From contig NZ_JAJEJP010000003.1 of the NCBI RefSeq assembly GCF_021390495.1, forward strand, positions 868,001-932,000: DNA of 64,000 nt. Direction: 5' to 3'. Source of the DNA: Paraburkholderia sp. ZP32-5. Lineage in GTDB: Bacteria; Pseudomonadota; Gammaproteobacteria; Burkholderiales; Burkholderiaceae. A model generated the notes under the pieces. That model saw nothing but the letters and a program-made list of their open reading frames with translations. It was not told the origin of the DNA and made no database searches. Below, one piece after another: positions 50,833 to 60,300 of this stretch. Positions within the stretch are counted from its first letter, which is position 1. Each line of letters opens with the position of its first letter. The position numbers and the translations under genes are program-made.

Positions 50833-51575
50833 ATGAATTCCATCCGAGTTCTGGCAATCGGTGACCTGTTACGTCGTTACGGCGCGGTATGGCGCACGGC
50901 CTGGTCGATTCGTGACCAGCTCGACACGAAGCCGCGTCTGTCTCATGAGATAGCATTCCTGCCAGCCAATCTGGAATTGGTCGAAACACCGGTTCATCCG
51001 GTTCCGCGATGGACGATGCGTATCATCGTCCTCCTGGCATTGGCCATTCTGCTAATCGCGATTTTTGGGCAGCTCGACATCGTAGCGGCCGCGAAGGGCA
51101 AGCTTCTCCCCAATGCCCGGATCAAGATCATACAGCCGGCAATCACAGGTGTGGTTCGCAGTATTCTGGTACAGGATGGTCAGCGTGTGGCAGCTGGCCA
51201 GGTCCTCATGGAACTTGATCCCACACAGGCAGCGGCGGACACAGACAAGGCACGCGCGTCAAAGATCGATGCGGAGCTTGCTATTTCTCGAGCCCAGGGC
51301 TTGCTTGAAGCGCAAAGCAACGGGCTCGCGCCGGCTGTGCACGCCGTCGAGGGTGCGTCGCCAATCCAGCAGCGCGAAACGCAGCATTTCGCGGATGGTT
51401 TGTATCAGGAGTATCGAGACAAGCTACACAGCGCAGAGGCCGAACTGTTCAAACGCCAGGCTGAGCTTGAAACGACTCGTGAGGAAATAGCAAAGCTTGC
51501 TGACACTGCGCCGCTCGCCCGACAGCAGGCCAATGAATATCAGGCGCTTCTTGCTGAAAAATACGTGGCACGGAC
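50833..51575 (+). pseudogene. HlyD-type membrane fusion protein, 3' truncated
   Basis: Starts 16 bp after the transporter. The N-terminus (RLSHEIAFLPANLELVETPV), one membrane segment (about 62-85, IIVLLALAILLIAIFGQLD), the lipoyl-like hairpin part (PAITGVVRSILVQDGQRVAA) and the first coiled coil up to YQALLAEKYVAR are normal. After that the reading frame runs into antisense DNA of an unrelated gene, so the second coiled-coil arm and beta-barrel are missing. The open frame persists to 51957 by chance. Confidence 0.85.
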
Positions 51576-51953
51576 CGCTGGGCCACCGGAAACGGGCGCG
51601 TCTATCCGCATCAGCCTCGCTTCGCTCGCGCGTCTGGCAAACTCTTGTGTCATTTTCGGGGATAACGAAGAGTGGTCGATGATTAGCGAATCTCTGAGAC
51701 CGGATGCGATTATTCCGTTCTGGCCGAAGACAACTTCTTGGATCTCTGTTTTGCCGGGAAGGCATAGAAAGACAGCCTCGCTGTCCCGAACCGCCATCGC
51801 AGTTGTTTCGCCCACAGTCGCGCCCCAAGCCCGGGCCTCTTCGGTGGCACAACGATCGACGTCGCTGACGCAGACAGCGTGGCCGCTATCCATTAGACGG
51901 CGCGCGAGTGGCATGCCCAGTCGACCTAATCCGAACTGGGTCACCTGTGCCAT
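51576..51953 (-). pseudogene. 3-hydroxyisobutyrate-type dehydrogenase, N-terminal half only
   Basis: From the ATG at 51953: MAQVTQFGLGRLGMPLARRL (Rossmann GLGRLG), VFLCLPGKTEIQEVV, DHSSLSP and IDAPVSGGPA, then similarity ends at the junction with the HlyD fragment. The catalytic Lys domain is absent. Its start directly follows the stop of the Rieske pseudogene (TAAATG), so the two once formed an operon. Confidence 0.85.
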
Positions 51954-52620
51954 TTAGACTGACCCCGCGGACAGAGACGCCATCGCGCTATCTATCGCAG
52001 AGGTCACGTCCAGGTCGCGTGCGGCGATGATCTCCATGGAGCGTACGCGATATTCGAAGGGCATGGATGGCTCGGGCGGCTCCTTTCCCGTGGCAAGCGC
52101 CTTTAGGCGTTCAAGAATCCTGCGCCGTACCGCGACGGTCGCGATGTCGGACTCAATCAGACGCTCTTCGGTCCTGTCGGCGATTGGAAACCACCAACAT
52201 CCTGCGTCGCCGCGTAGTCTTGAACCGGAATCGACTTTATTCCCGTGTAAGCGCTCTGCCGTTGCTCTCCGCGATCGATGAGGTAGTTATTTTCCAGGTT
52301 AGCTTTCGGTGAAAACGTGCCCGGAATCATTTCCGGAAAGAGCACGCCGCCGCGTATGACCGACCAGTCGTCATCGCTCAACGGCGCTCTGGTTTGGCCA
52401 TGATTCGATAGTGTATGCAATTGACGTCATAGATCGGGATACGCAGATTGGTGACGAAGGCGTAGCCCAAGTCCGCGGGAATCATCGACGTGAACGGCAT
52501 CAGTCACTGTGTGACGCGCCAGACATAGTCATGAGGCCCCGCGTCGCGCCGTGACGCTACTGCCGTGCAGATGTGCAATCGCGTGGACGCAACTCGGTAC
52601 AGACGCTTTTCTGGCGGCAA
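51954..52620 (-). pseudogene. Rieske-type aromatic-ring oxygenase large subunit, C-terminal remnant
   Basis: Minus-strand frames give in order RRDAGPHDYVWRVTQ, stop (TGA at 52504-52506), LMPFTSMIPADLGYAFVTNL, RIPIYDVNCIHYRIM, a frame change near 52410, DDDWSVIRGGVLFPEM, ENNYLIDRGEQRQSAYTGIK, SIPVQDYAATQ, a second frame change near 52195, and IADRTEERLIESDIATVAVR ending ...SAMASLSAGSV. This is the catalytic-domain pattern of phthalate-type Rieske oxygenases with at least one nonsense and two frameshift lesions. The Rieske domain itself was not found upstream. Confidence 0.7.
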
Positions 52621-53075
52621 CCCCAGAGTTGCCACGGCGACGGCAGTCCGCATCTGTATTCGCTTGATCTCATGGGCGTGCGTCGCAGCCATAAAATCGA
52701 AAAAACGGACGCGCTCGGCTGCGGTGGTCGGATTCATAGATTGACGTTGGCGGCTGAGACCGCCACAGGAACAGCTGTGCGCTTAACTGCGGCCCGCTAA
52801 TGGTTGTGGGTAATTGCGAGGCTGAAAACTCCCTTACTCCGCCTCCACGGTTTAAGGCATTTTTGTCTCGGCGAGCATTCACGATCGCGTCACCAATACA
52901 ACAGAAATCCGGGCTTCATAAGTGATTGTTTGTCAATTATCAAGTGCCATTCGGATCATTTTGTTTTCAACCGCCTGCGTCCACAATCCACGCAACTTGG
53001 ACCGGAGCCGACCGCAACGCGCTGTGACTCCGCGCTGACGACACTACCCGCCAATCTGCAACCACTCGATAACTC
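52621..53075. other. Intergenic stretch without a recognisable gene
   Basis: Small open frames only, none with a family or a ribosome site. Probably holds the promoter of the hydrolase at 53076; no consensus element was picked out with confidence. Confidence 0.4.
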
Positions 53076-54389
53076 ATGACTGTTCGACTCAAACGCCGCG
53101 ATTTACTGAAAAGCGCATCTGGCCTCCTAGCGGCCGCCACGCTAGGTTCGTTCTCCGATCGCAACGCCCGGGCGGCTACCGTCCCCGCATCTCCGGCCGC
53201 CGCGCCTGTACACACGCCGCAATTTGCTTCGATTGATTCCGTCCTAAGGCAGGCGGTGAACGACGATGTCGTCGCTGGCGTCGTGGCGATGGCGGCAACG
53301 GATCGCGGAATCGTCTATCAGGGCGCGGCCGGCCATGCTAACGCGCTTGCCGGCGACGATATTTCGGCCGATTCGATTTTCTGGCTCGCATCGATGACGA
53401 AGGCGATTACCGCAACTGCGTGCATGCAGCTTATCGAGCAGGGCAAGTTGAAACTGGAGCAGCCGGCATCCGAAATTCTGCCGCAGTTGAAGTCGCCGCA
53501 GGTTCTCGAAGGGTTCGACGCCTCGGGACATCCGATTCTGCGTCCCGCACGCAAGACGATCACCGTGCGTCATCTGCTGACGCATACGTCGGGCTACACC
53601 TATAGCATCTGGGACGATCGTCTGACTCAGTACGAGAAGGTGACGGGCATGCCCGATATCGGCTATTCGCTCAATGGCGCTTTTGCCGCGCCGCTGGAGT
53701 TCGAGCCTGGCGAACGCTGGCAATACGGCATCAGCATGGATTGGGTCGGCAAACTCGTGGAGGCGGTCACGGATCAATCGCTGGAAGTCTATTTCCGCGA
53801 GAACATCTTCGATCCGCTTGGTATGCGCAATACAGGCTTCCTGATCGGCAGCGCCCAGAAGCAGCGCGTGGCGACGACGCATCGCCGTCAGCCCGATGGG
53901 GCACTGAAGCCCGAGCCGTTCGAGATGAACCAGAGGCCTGAGTTTTTCCAGGGCGGAGGGGGGCTGTTCAGCACGCCGCATGACTACATGAACTTCCTGC
54001 AGATGCTGCTGAATGGCGGTACTTACCGCAGCGAACGCGTGCTGCGGGCCGATACGGTTTCGATGATGTTCCGCAATCACATCGGCGACCTTCTCGTTGG
54101 GGAAATGAAGTCGGCGCAACCATCATGGTCGAACAGCTTCGATCAGTTCCCCGGACAGCCGCACAAGTGGGGTCTTTCGTTCGATATCAACGTCGCGCCT
54201 GGCCCTCACGGACGCAGCGCAGGCAGCGGCAGCTGGGCCGGCCTGCTGAACTGCTTCTTTTGGGTTGACCCGGTCAAGCGCGTCACTGGATCGTTGTTCA
54301 CGCAGATTCTGCCGTTCTACGACCCGCGCACTGTCGATCTGTATGGACGGTTTGAACAGCGGCTTTACGACGGCCTGAAGCGCATTTGA
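53076..54389 (+). CDS. Exported serine hydrolase, beta-lactamase class C / family VIII esterase type
   Basis: 437 aa with a twin-Arg signal (VKRRD-type LKRRDLLKSASGLLAAATLG, cleavage near ARA/ATVP). The SxxK motif is SMTK (Ser106, Lys109); the Tyr of the YxN position is likely in RWQYGISMDW; HTSGYTYSIW and QGGGGLFSTPHDYM are the usual flanking blocks. The lack of a YxN and of KTG (WAGLLNCFFWVDP in its place) favours an esterase over a beta-lactamase. It acts in the periplasm. No obvious operon partners. Confidence 0.87.
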   Translation: MTVRLKRRDLLKSASGLLAAATLGSFSDRNARAATVPASPAAAPVHTPQFASIDSVLRQAVNDDVVAGVVAMAATDRGIVYQGAAGHANALAGDDISADSIFWLASMTKAITATACMQLIEQGKLKLEQPASEILPQLKSPQVLEGFDASGHPILRPARKTITVRHLLTHTSGYTYSIWDDRLTQYEKVTGMPDIGYSLNGAFAAPLEFEPGERWQYGISMDWVGKLVEAVTDQSLEVYFRENIFDPLGMRNTGFLIGSAQKQRVATTHRRQPDGALKPEPFEMNQRPEFFQGGGGLFSTPHDYMNFLQMLLNGGTYRSERVLRADTVSMMFRNHIGDLLVGEMKSAQPSWSNSFDQFPGQPHKWGLSFDINVAPGPHGRSAGSGSWAGLLNCFFWVDPVKRVTGSLFTQILPFYDPRTVDLYGRFEQRLYDGLKRI

Positions 54390-54759
54390 ATTCGATGGTC
54401 GATCTGGGGCGTGCTCTGATCGCTAATTCACCAATGTTCGAAGACGAAAGGACGTGTGTGGAGATCGCCGGAAGCTTGAGCAGCTTCTCGATGTCATTGG
54501 GTGCCGGCTATGCTGCGGACGAATGCGTCTTTGCGCTTTCTCGTGCCGATCAAACTGCCGCGATTCCATCGGTCGGTATTGTAATTTTTCTTTTCCGGAT
54601 ATCTTTCCCGTTGACTGATTACTTCGCGAGTTTCCAGGGCGCGCCGCTTCGCTCCGGGCCCCAGCCTGCGTGCACGAGCTGAGGGAGTCCGACTCGCAGG
54701 TGATCTGCAACGAAGGACATCCAGAAGGCCGCCGGATGCGCGACTGCGAAGGTTTCGGC

Positions 54760-55382
54760 GATCCCGCGAGCCCGAAGAACGCGCTGTCTGGCCGACGAGG
54801 GTACGCCCGTGCCCCGGCGTGCGCGGCAATCTGGTCCTGAAGCAGCCGTTCCCGACTCTCGCGAGAACCATCTGGGACGATCCAGAACGCTACGTCCAGT
54901 CTTATTTCCAGCGCTTCCCCGGGTACTACTCGACGTCCGACGAGGCCGTGCTTGACCGCGACGGTCAGCTGTGGGTGTTGGGACGGTCCAACGACGTGAT
55001 CAACGTCGCCGCGCACCGGATCAGCACGATGGAAATCGAAAGCGCGGCTTCGGGCTGCGATGGTGTGGTTGAGGCAGCGGTGGTCGGCGTGCGCGATGCG
55101 TTGCGCGGCACCGTGCCTGTCGCGTTCGTCACGCTCAAGCCGGGCATCGATCCTGCGATAGCCGCAACGGACGTTTCGGCCCATGTCGAGAAAGCAGTGG
55201 GGACCTTCGCGCGCCTGGGCAACGTTTTCGTGTCGGCTGCTTTACCCAAGACGCGCGCTGGCAAGATCATGCGCCGGTTGTTGCGGGAAGCGGCGGAGAC
55301 GGGCGCGATCACCGGCGACACGAGCGGACTGGAAGACCAGAGCGCGCTCGAAGCGGTGCTCGCCGCGGTTCGCGAGCGATAG
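54760..55382 (+). pseudogene. Acetyl/propionyl-CoA synthetase-type gene, 3' remnant
   Basis: The stretch from 54819 reads RGNLVLKQPFPTLARTIWDD, FPGYYSTSDEAVLDRDGQLW, VLGRSNDVINVAAHRISTME and PKTRAGKIMRRLLRE, the C-terminal domain with the A10-type Lys of acyl-CoA synthetases. Just upstream the sequence LADEGTPVP continues in another frame, so there is a frameshift near 54810. About two thirds of the gene (AMP-binding core) are missing. Nothing recognisable remains in 54390-54759. Confidence 0.75.
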
Positions 55383-55418
55383 CAAGGGCGGCCGACGATC
55401 ACTACACGGGGACCTCCT

Positions 55419-55868
55419 ATGAATACACCGCTTTCTCCGGATTTTGCCCCGCATGTCATCGAGGCCTATGGCAAGCTGAGCGCGATGCGCCTGATCAAGG
55501 CGACGCTGACCAATGTGAAGGCAGGCGCGGTGGAAGTGCAGGTGCCGCATTGGGAAGGCATAGAGCAGCAGCATGGCTACATACACGGCGGTATCGTCGG
55601 CATGATTGGCGATACGGCGCCGGGCTTTGCCGCGATGACGCTGACACCCGTGGACGCGTCGGTGCTGACGGCCGAATACAAGCTTAATTTCGTCGCGCCC
55701 TCAAAAGGAGAGCGGCTCGTCGCGCGAGGTGCCGTCATACGCGCGGGTCAGACGCTGATCGTGACTAAGGCAGAGGTCTATGGCGTAGAGGCAGGCGTCG
55801 AAACACTGTGTGCAGTCATGCAGCAGACGATCATCGTCAAGCGCGCGACGACAGCGCCGCACGAGTGA
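55419..55868 (+). CDS. PaaI-type hotdog thioesterase
   Basis: 149 aa single hotdog domain with the PaaI signature HGGIVGMIGDTAPGFAAMTL; the Asp serves as the catalytic acid/base. YKLNFVAPSKGERLVARG is the usual second block. ATG at 55419 behind GACCTCC, a weak site. Hydrolyses an acyl- or aryl-CoA in the cytoplasm. Same strand and 36 bp after the CoA-synthetase remnant, so it was probably part of that operon and has outlived it. Confidence 0.87.
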   Translation: MNTPLSPDFAPHVIEAYGKLSAMRLIKATLTNVKAGAVEVQVPHWEGIEQQHGYIHGGIVGMIGDTAPGFAAMTLTPVDASVLTAEYKLNFVAPSKGERLVARGAVIRAGQTLIVTKAEVYGVEAGVETLCAVMQQTIIVKRATTAPHE

Positions 55869-55895
55869 GGGCGGTTCCAGGAGCGCGCGCGCCTC

Positions 55896-56771
55896 TTACG
55901 CTCGGCCCAGTGCGTGAGCGAGAAAGCCGCGCATCGCGTCGCCGAACAGATCGTTCTGGTCGGCTGCCACCATGTGCGCTGCGCCCGCCACGTCGATAGT
56001 CTGCGCATGCGGGCACAACGCCACGAAGTGCTCGACGCTCGCCGCGTTGAGCACATCCGATTTTGCGCCACGCACCAGCAGCGTTGGCGCGGTCAATGCG
56101 CGTACGCATTGCGACAGACGCGGTTCGAGTGCGAGCGGATCGCGCAGATCGGGACGGAAGCGCGGATCCCAATGCCAATGGTATCGCCCGTCGGCGCCGA
56201 CACGCAGATTCTTCGCGAGCCCATCGAGCGACGCGGGGCGTGGTCGATGCGGCTGATAAGCCGAAATGGCATCGGCGACTTCGTCGAGCGACCTGAAGCC
56301 GTCAGGCCGGCCCGTCATGAACCGGTGAATCCGCTCAACGCCATGGGACTCGACACGCGGTGCGACGTCGACGATAACCAGGGCCCGTGCGTCCAGATGC
56401 TTTTCACCCGCCGCGATCATGCTGGTGATGCCGCCCAGCGACGCGCCGATCAGCACGGGTCTCGTTCCGCCGACCGCCGAAACGACGCAGAGAAGGTCTT
56501 CGACCATCGCGTCTTCGGTGTAGTCGCTGTCCGGCGCCCAGGTGGAGTCACCGTGGCCGCGCGCGTCGAACGACACAGCGTAGTAGCCGCTAGCGCCCAG
56601 TTGCTGGCCGGTGTGCTTCCACGCATGGCGCGTCTGGCCGCCACCGTGCTGCAATATGACGAGAGGGTCAAGCGGATCGCCCCACGTATCCGCGGCGAGC
56701 CGCACGCCGCGCGCACCATCCCACACGTGCATGGGTGCCGGTGTGCCAGGCAGGAGTTCACCCGCGCTCAT
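55896..56771 (-). CDS. Alpha/beta hydrolase
   Basis: 291 aa. Oxyanion HGGGQTRHAW, FDARGHGDS, nucleophile elbow GASLGG (Ser), acid Asp in LLVRGAKSDVL and His in AGAAHMVAADQND. A complete Ser-His-Asp triad is therefore visible. Similar to epoxide hydrolase/lipase-like proteins. Lies 60 bp after the enoyl-CoA hydratase gene on the same strand and is probably cotranscribed with it. Confidence 0.88.
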   Translation of the reverse strand: MSAGELLPGTPAPMHVWDGARGVRLAADTWGDPLDPLVILQHGGGQTRHAWKHTGQQLGASGYYAVSFDARGHGDSTWAPDSDYTEDAMVEDLLCVVSAVGGTRPVLIGASLGGITSMIAAGEKHLDARALVIVDVAPRVESHGVERIHRFMTGRPDGFRSLDEVADAISAYQPHRPRPASLDGLAKNLRVGADGRYHWHWDPRFRPDLRDPLALEPRLSQCVRALTAPTLLVRGAKSDVLNAASVEHFVALCPHAQTIDVAGAAHMVAADQNDLFGDAMRGFLAHALGRA

Positions 56772-56831
56772 GACCGGCTTTTCCGGCCACTGCGCTGTGC
56801 GAAGCGTGAGAGGTCGCGCGGCATCGTGTCC

Positions 56832-57656
56832 TCACATCGAGTCGAAGGTGGGCGGCCGCTTCTCGACGAAGGCATTCATGCCTTCTTTCCATTCGTCGCC
56901 GCCGACGAGAATGGAAATGGCCTCTATGCCGAAGCGCCGCGCGCTGCGCAGATCCGTGTCTTCACTCAGATAGATCGACCGCTTCGATTGAGAGAGTGCC
57001 TGCGGGCCGAGCTTGCGCAATTCGAGCGCGATGTCGAGCGCCGTGGCGATCAACGCTTCACCCGGCACGACTGCGGACACGAGCCCGTAACGCTCCACCG
57101 TCTGTGCATCAATGTGTGTCGCGCGCAGAATCCAGTCGAGCGCGCGGCTGCGTCCCACGTGACGGATCAGCTTTTGCACGCCGCCTGCAGCCGCGACCGC
57201 GCCGATCTTCGTCTCCGGCAAGCCGATCTTGGCGTGCGCCGCGATGACACGGAAATCGCACGACAGCGCAAGCTCGCAGCCACCGCCGAGCGCAAATCCG
57301 TTGATCGCGGCGATGGTCGGAAAGCGCATTTCCTCGAGCCGGTCGAACAGCACCGCGATTTTCGCCAGGTAGTCGTCGCGCGCGGGCTGCGGGGAGGTGA
57401 AGCGCGCTTCGGGCCCGGCAAAGTAGCGCAGATGCGCACCGCAACAAAACGCACGTTCCTGACCGGTCACGATCAGCGCGCGCGTTCGCGTGCTTTCGAG
57501 CAGATCGAGCGCACGCTCGAATTCGTCGAGGAATTCGAGTGTCAACGTATTCATCTGCTGCGGACGGGTCAATGTGATCAAAGCGATCCCGCGTTCGATC
57601 CATTCCACCTTCAATGCGGCGCCCTCGAACGTCGGCCCTTCGAAATGCTCGCTCAT
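56832..57656 (-). CDS. Enoyl-CoA hydratase/isomerase family protein
   Basis: 274 aa from the ATG at 57656, behind GAGGAGA. Crotonase fold: FCCGAHLRYF (oxyanion), INGFALGGGCELALSCDFRV (second oxyanion), then LPETKIGAVAAAGGVQKLIR. One catalytic Glu position (PETKIG) is kept; the second (usually Glu after GGGQ/CEL) is less clear. Its start is 287 bp from the divergent thiolase-like gene, with TetR-type operators between. Probably part of the same acyl-CoA pathway. Confidence 0.9.
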   Translation of the reverse strand: MSEHFEGPTFEGAALKVEWIERGIALITLTRPQQMNTLTLEFLDEFERALDLLESTRTRALIVTGQERAFCCGAHLRYFAGPEARFTSPQPARDDYLAKIAVLFDRLEEMRFPTIAAINGFALGGGCELALSCDFRVIAAHAKIGLPETKIGAVAAAGGVQKLIRHVGRSRALDWILRATHIDAQTVERYGLVSAVVPGEALIATALDIALELRKLGPQALSQSKRSIYLSEDTDLRSARRFGIEAISILVGGDEWKEGMNAFVEKRPPTFDSM

Positions 57657-57729
57657 GCTGTCTCCTCGACGATGTCCTTGCGTGAAACGCGCGCGATGAG
57701 CAATACGTGACGCGTTTCTCATGCGTAGG

Positions 57730-57750
57730 ATAACCATATGCGCCGGTTAT
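57730..57750. promoter_or_regulatory. Outer inverted repeat in the divergent operator region
   Basis: ATAACC and GGTTAT with a 9-bp centre; half-sites match the ACC/GGT halves of the sites at 57765 and 57845, but spacing differs. Confidence 0.4.
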
Positions 57751-57764
57751 CTGTCAAGGAACAT

Positions 57765-57784
57765 AACTGACCATCTGGTTAGTA
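57765..57784. promoter_or_regulatory. TetR-type operator copy 1
   Basis: AACTGACC, centre ATCT, GGTTAGTA. Imperfect dyad near the enoyl-CoA hydratase side. Confidence 0.65.
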
Positions 57785-57844
57785 TGTGTCATTGCGAAGC
57801 GTCATGCATCCATTTTACGCAAGTAATTTACCCGCTTTTCCACA

Positions 57845-57864
57845 AACTGACCATGCGGTTAGTT
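57845..57864. promoter_or_regulatory. TetR-type operator copy 2
   Basis: AACTGACC, centre ATGC, GGTTAGTT. Near-perfect dyad 80 bp before the thiolase-like gene. A shorter related dyad AACCGCATGGTT lies at 57921-57932, directly before the start codon. Confidence 0.7.
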
Positions 57865-57943
57865 AATTGACCGAAAGGGTTGCGATCGTTATCATGCTTG
57901 CTGGAGACGGACAAAACGCGAACCGCATGGTTAAAAGGTCCCT

Positions 57944-59041
57944 ATGGATGTCTATGTGCTAGGAGTGGCCATCCACCCGGCTGCCACGGCAATCGGCGAC
58001 GCACGGCTGGAGGAAATGGCATATCGGACGGCACGCGCCGCGCTCGACGACGCCGGCGTGCGTCGCGCCGACATCGATCACCTCACGCTCGCGGCCAGTG
58101 ACGAGCTCGACGCGCGCGGCATCAGCAGTATGCTGCTCGCCGCGCCGTCAGGCGGTTATCTGAAAGACGAAATGCGCACGACCGACTCCGGTCTCACCGG
58201 ATTGCATCTTGGCGCGATGCGCGTGGCGTCCGGGCACCTTCATCTTGGGCTCGTCGTCAGTACCAGTCAGAATTCGGTCGTGGATCTCGAAGACATCGCG
58301 CGAATGCGCAGCGAACCGTTCTTTCTACGCCCGGTCGGCATGAACTTTGCCGTTGCCGACGGCCTGTTCGCAAATGCGGTGCAGCAGCGCTACGGCTTTA
58401 GCGAGGAAGCCGTAGCTGCATGTCTGATCGAACGTATCGCGGCCGCGCGTGACAATCCGCGTGCCGTTCCAAGAGACGTGCCGCAAGCGGCCGACATCGC
58501 CAGATCGGAGCGCATCGCGTACCCGCTGCGCGCGGCGCATCGTGCGCCCGTCACGGACGGCGCGGTCGCGCTGGTGATCGCCTCCGGGCATTGGGTCCGC
58601 GCGCATCCGGACGCGCGGCCGCTCGCACGCCTCGCGGGCATGGCGTGGGGCGTGGATCGCTATCAGCTGGATGCAGATCGCCTCGCCAGTCTCGACGTGT
58701 TCAGGCAACACGCGATGGAGACGTTCAAGCGCGCGGACGGGGTCGACATCGACGACATCGACGTGATCGAATTCGATGCGCAGCATGCGTGGGCCGACCT
58801 CGCATACCAGGCTGCATTGCGACCGCCGTCTAGCACGCGCGTGAGCCCTTCGGGCGGCGCGTGGGCGCAAAACCCGTACTTTTCGATGGGTTTGCTCAAT
58901 GCGGCCGAAGCGGCGCTGCAGGTGAGCGGGCGCGCGGGCGGGCATCAGGTCGACGGTGCGAAGCGCGCGCTCGCGCACGGCGCGTCGGGATTCGCGCAGC
59001 AGACGCACGGTTTCGTGCTAATGGTCGGAGCCGGCCGATGA
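57944..59041 (+). CDS. Thiolase-like protein 1 without catalytic Cys
   Basis: 365 aa thiolase fold. The nucleophile Cys position falls in HLGLVVSTSQNS, which has no Cys; the second half keeps SPSGGAWAQNPYFSMGLLNAAE in place of the usual GGHPxGAxG block (parts: VSPSGGAWAQ, GLLNAAEAAL). It resembles the lipid-transfer/SCP-x branch. Such Cys-less proteins work as subunits or, with DUF35 partners, as aldolases. Stop overlaps the start of the next gene (ATGA). Confidence 0.82.
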   Translation: MDVYVLGVAIHPAATAIGDARLEEMAYRTARAALDDAGVRRADIDHLTLAASDELDARGISSMLLAAPSGGYLKDEMRTTDSGLTGLHLGAMRVASGHLHLGLVVSTSQNSVVDLEDIARMRSEPFFLRPVGMNFAVADGLFANAVQQRYGFSEEAVAACLIERIAAARDNPRAVPRDVPQAADIARSERIAYPLRAAHRAPVTDGAVALVIASGHWVRAHPDARPLARLAGMAWGVDRYQLDADRLASLDVFRQHAMETFKRADGVDIDDIDVIEFDAQHAWADLAYQAALRPPSSTRVSPSGGAWAQNPYFSMGLLNAAEAALQVSGRAGGHQVDGAKRALAHGASGFAQQTHGFVLMVGAGR

Positions 59042-60261
59042 CGCATCCGGGTGCATCTCATAACGCGACAAACGTGGCGATCATCGGCACGGGGCTGACC
59101 GAATTCCGCTCGCGCCTCGACGACAAGACCTATCCGGAGCTTGCGCAGGACGCGGTCGCACTCGCCCTCGTCGACGCAAACCTGCAGCCGGAGGCGATCG
59201 ATGCCGTGGTGTTCTCCATGGGTCCGACGTCGTTCATGGGCGTGGCCGACGCGGACAAGTGGGCGGTCGATTACACCTGGGCGCGCGGCAAGCCGTTCAT
59301 GCGGCTTGAGACCGGCGGCGCGACCGGCGGCTCCGCGTTGCAGGCCGCCCATGCCCATATCGCATCAGGGCAATACGAGACCGTGCTCGTCGTGGGCGCG
59401 GACCGCATCACCGAATCACCAGATGCGCAGTTTCTGCTGAACCTGATCTGGGACTCGTTCTACGAGCAGGACGTTGCGCTCAACACCGTCACGATGACGG
59501 CGCTTGCGACGCAGCGCTACATGCACAAGTACGGTACGACCGAGGAACAGTATGCGAACGTCGTCGTGCGCGCGCGTCGCAATGCGTTGAACAATCCGTG
59601 TGCGCACCTGAAGGGCGATATCGATATCGCCGCTGTCATGAACTCACCACGCATATCGTGGCCGTACAAATTGTTCGACATCTGTCCGCGTTCGGCTGGC
59701 GCCGCTGCGCTGGTGATGACATCGGAGCGGCTCGCGCGCGAACGTTGCACCCGCCCTGCATTCGTCACCGGCATCGCGGGCGTATCGAACACGGTGTTCA
59801 TGGGCGACCGGCAGGGCCCGTACGCCGAAACCGATTTCGCCACCTTCGCCGAAATGCGTCCGGCGGCGCGCGAATGTTTCCGGCAGGCCGGTATTACCGA
59901 TCCGCACGCGCAGATCCAGACCGTCGAAATCTACGATCCTTTCAGCTCGTTTCACTTTCCGCAACTCGAAGCGATGGGGTTTTGCGCGCCGGGCACCGCA
60001 CAGCATCTGTCGGATGAAGGCGCGTTCGACATGGATGGCGCGCTCGCCGTGAATCCATCGGGCGGCACGCTCTGCACGAACCCGATCGGCGCGGTCGGGC
60101 TGGTGCGCGCGGCCGAAGCGGCGCGTCAGGTGATGGGCAACTCGAACGCGATGCAGGTGCCGAACGTACACAACGCACTGACTACCGCGATTGGCGGGTC
60201 CACGCAATTTTTTACGGTCACGATGCTGAGCGACGAACCGCGCCGTTCCGATGCGGGCTAA
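59038..60261 (+). CDS. Thiolase-like protein 2 (SCP-x/lipid-transfer branch)
   Basis: 407 aa from the overlapping ATG. NVAIIGTGLTEFRS at the N-terminus; the active-Cys segment reads METGG-type RLETGGATGGSALQAAHAHI, without Cys. The C-terminal block is NPSGGTLCTNPIGAVGLVRA, where His of the usual GHPxGA is Asn but a Cys precedes it. NVHNALTTAIGGSTQF at the end is typical for the branch. With the DUF35 gene next door the set resembles thiolase-like/DUF35 complexes. Confidence 0.84.
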   Translation: MTHPGASHNATNVAIIGTGLTEFRSRLDDKTYPELAQDAVALALVDANLQPEAIDAVVFSMGPTSFMGVADADKWAVDYTWARGKPFMRLETGGATGGSALQAAHAHIASGQYETVLVVGADRITESPDAQFLLNLIWDSFYEQDVALNTVTMTALATQRYMHKYGTTEEQYANVVVRARRNALNNPCAHLKGDIDIAAVMNSPRISWPYKLFDICPRSAGAAALVMTSERLARERCTRPAFVTGIAGVSNTVFMGDRQGPYAETDFATFAEMRPAARECFRQAGITDPHAQIQTVEIYDPFSSFHFPQLEAMGFCAPGTAQHLSDEGAFDMDGALAVNPSGGTLCTNPIGAVGLVRAAEAARQVMGNSNAMQVPNVHNALTTAIGGSTQFFTVTMLSDEPRRSDAG

Positions 60262-60300
60262 TGACGCCGCGAAGAACGGCACTGACAGGAGGCAGTCGAT

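Noticed and set aside
51540..51957. Continuous HlyD protein of 374 aa
   Set aside because: Residues after about 247 are antisense of a dehydrogenase gene and bear no resemblance to HlyD.
53076..54389. True class C beta-lactamase
   Set aside because: The SMTK motif is present but neither a clear YxN nor KTG is visible; an esterase is more likely.
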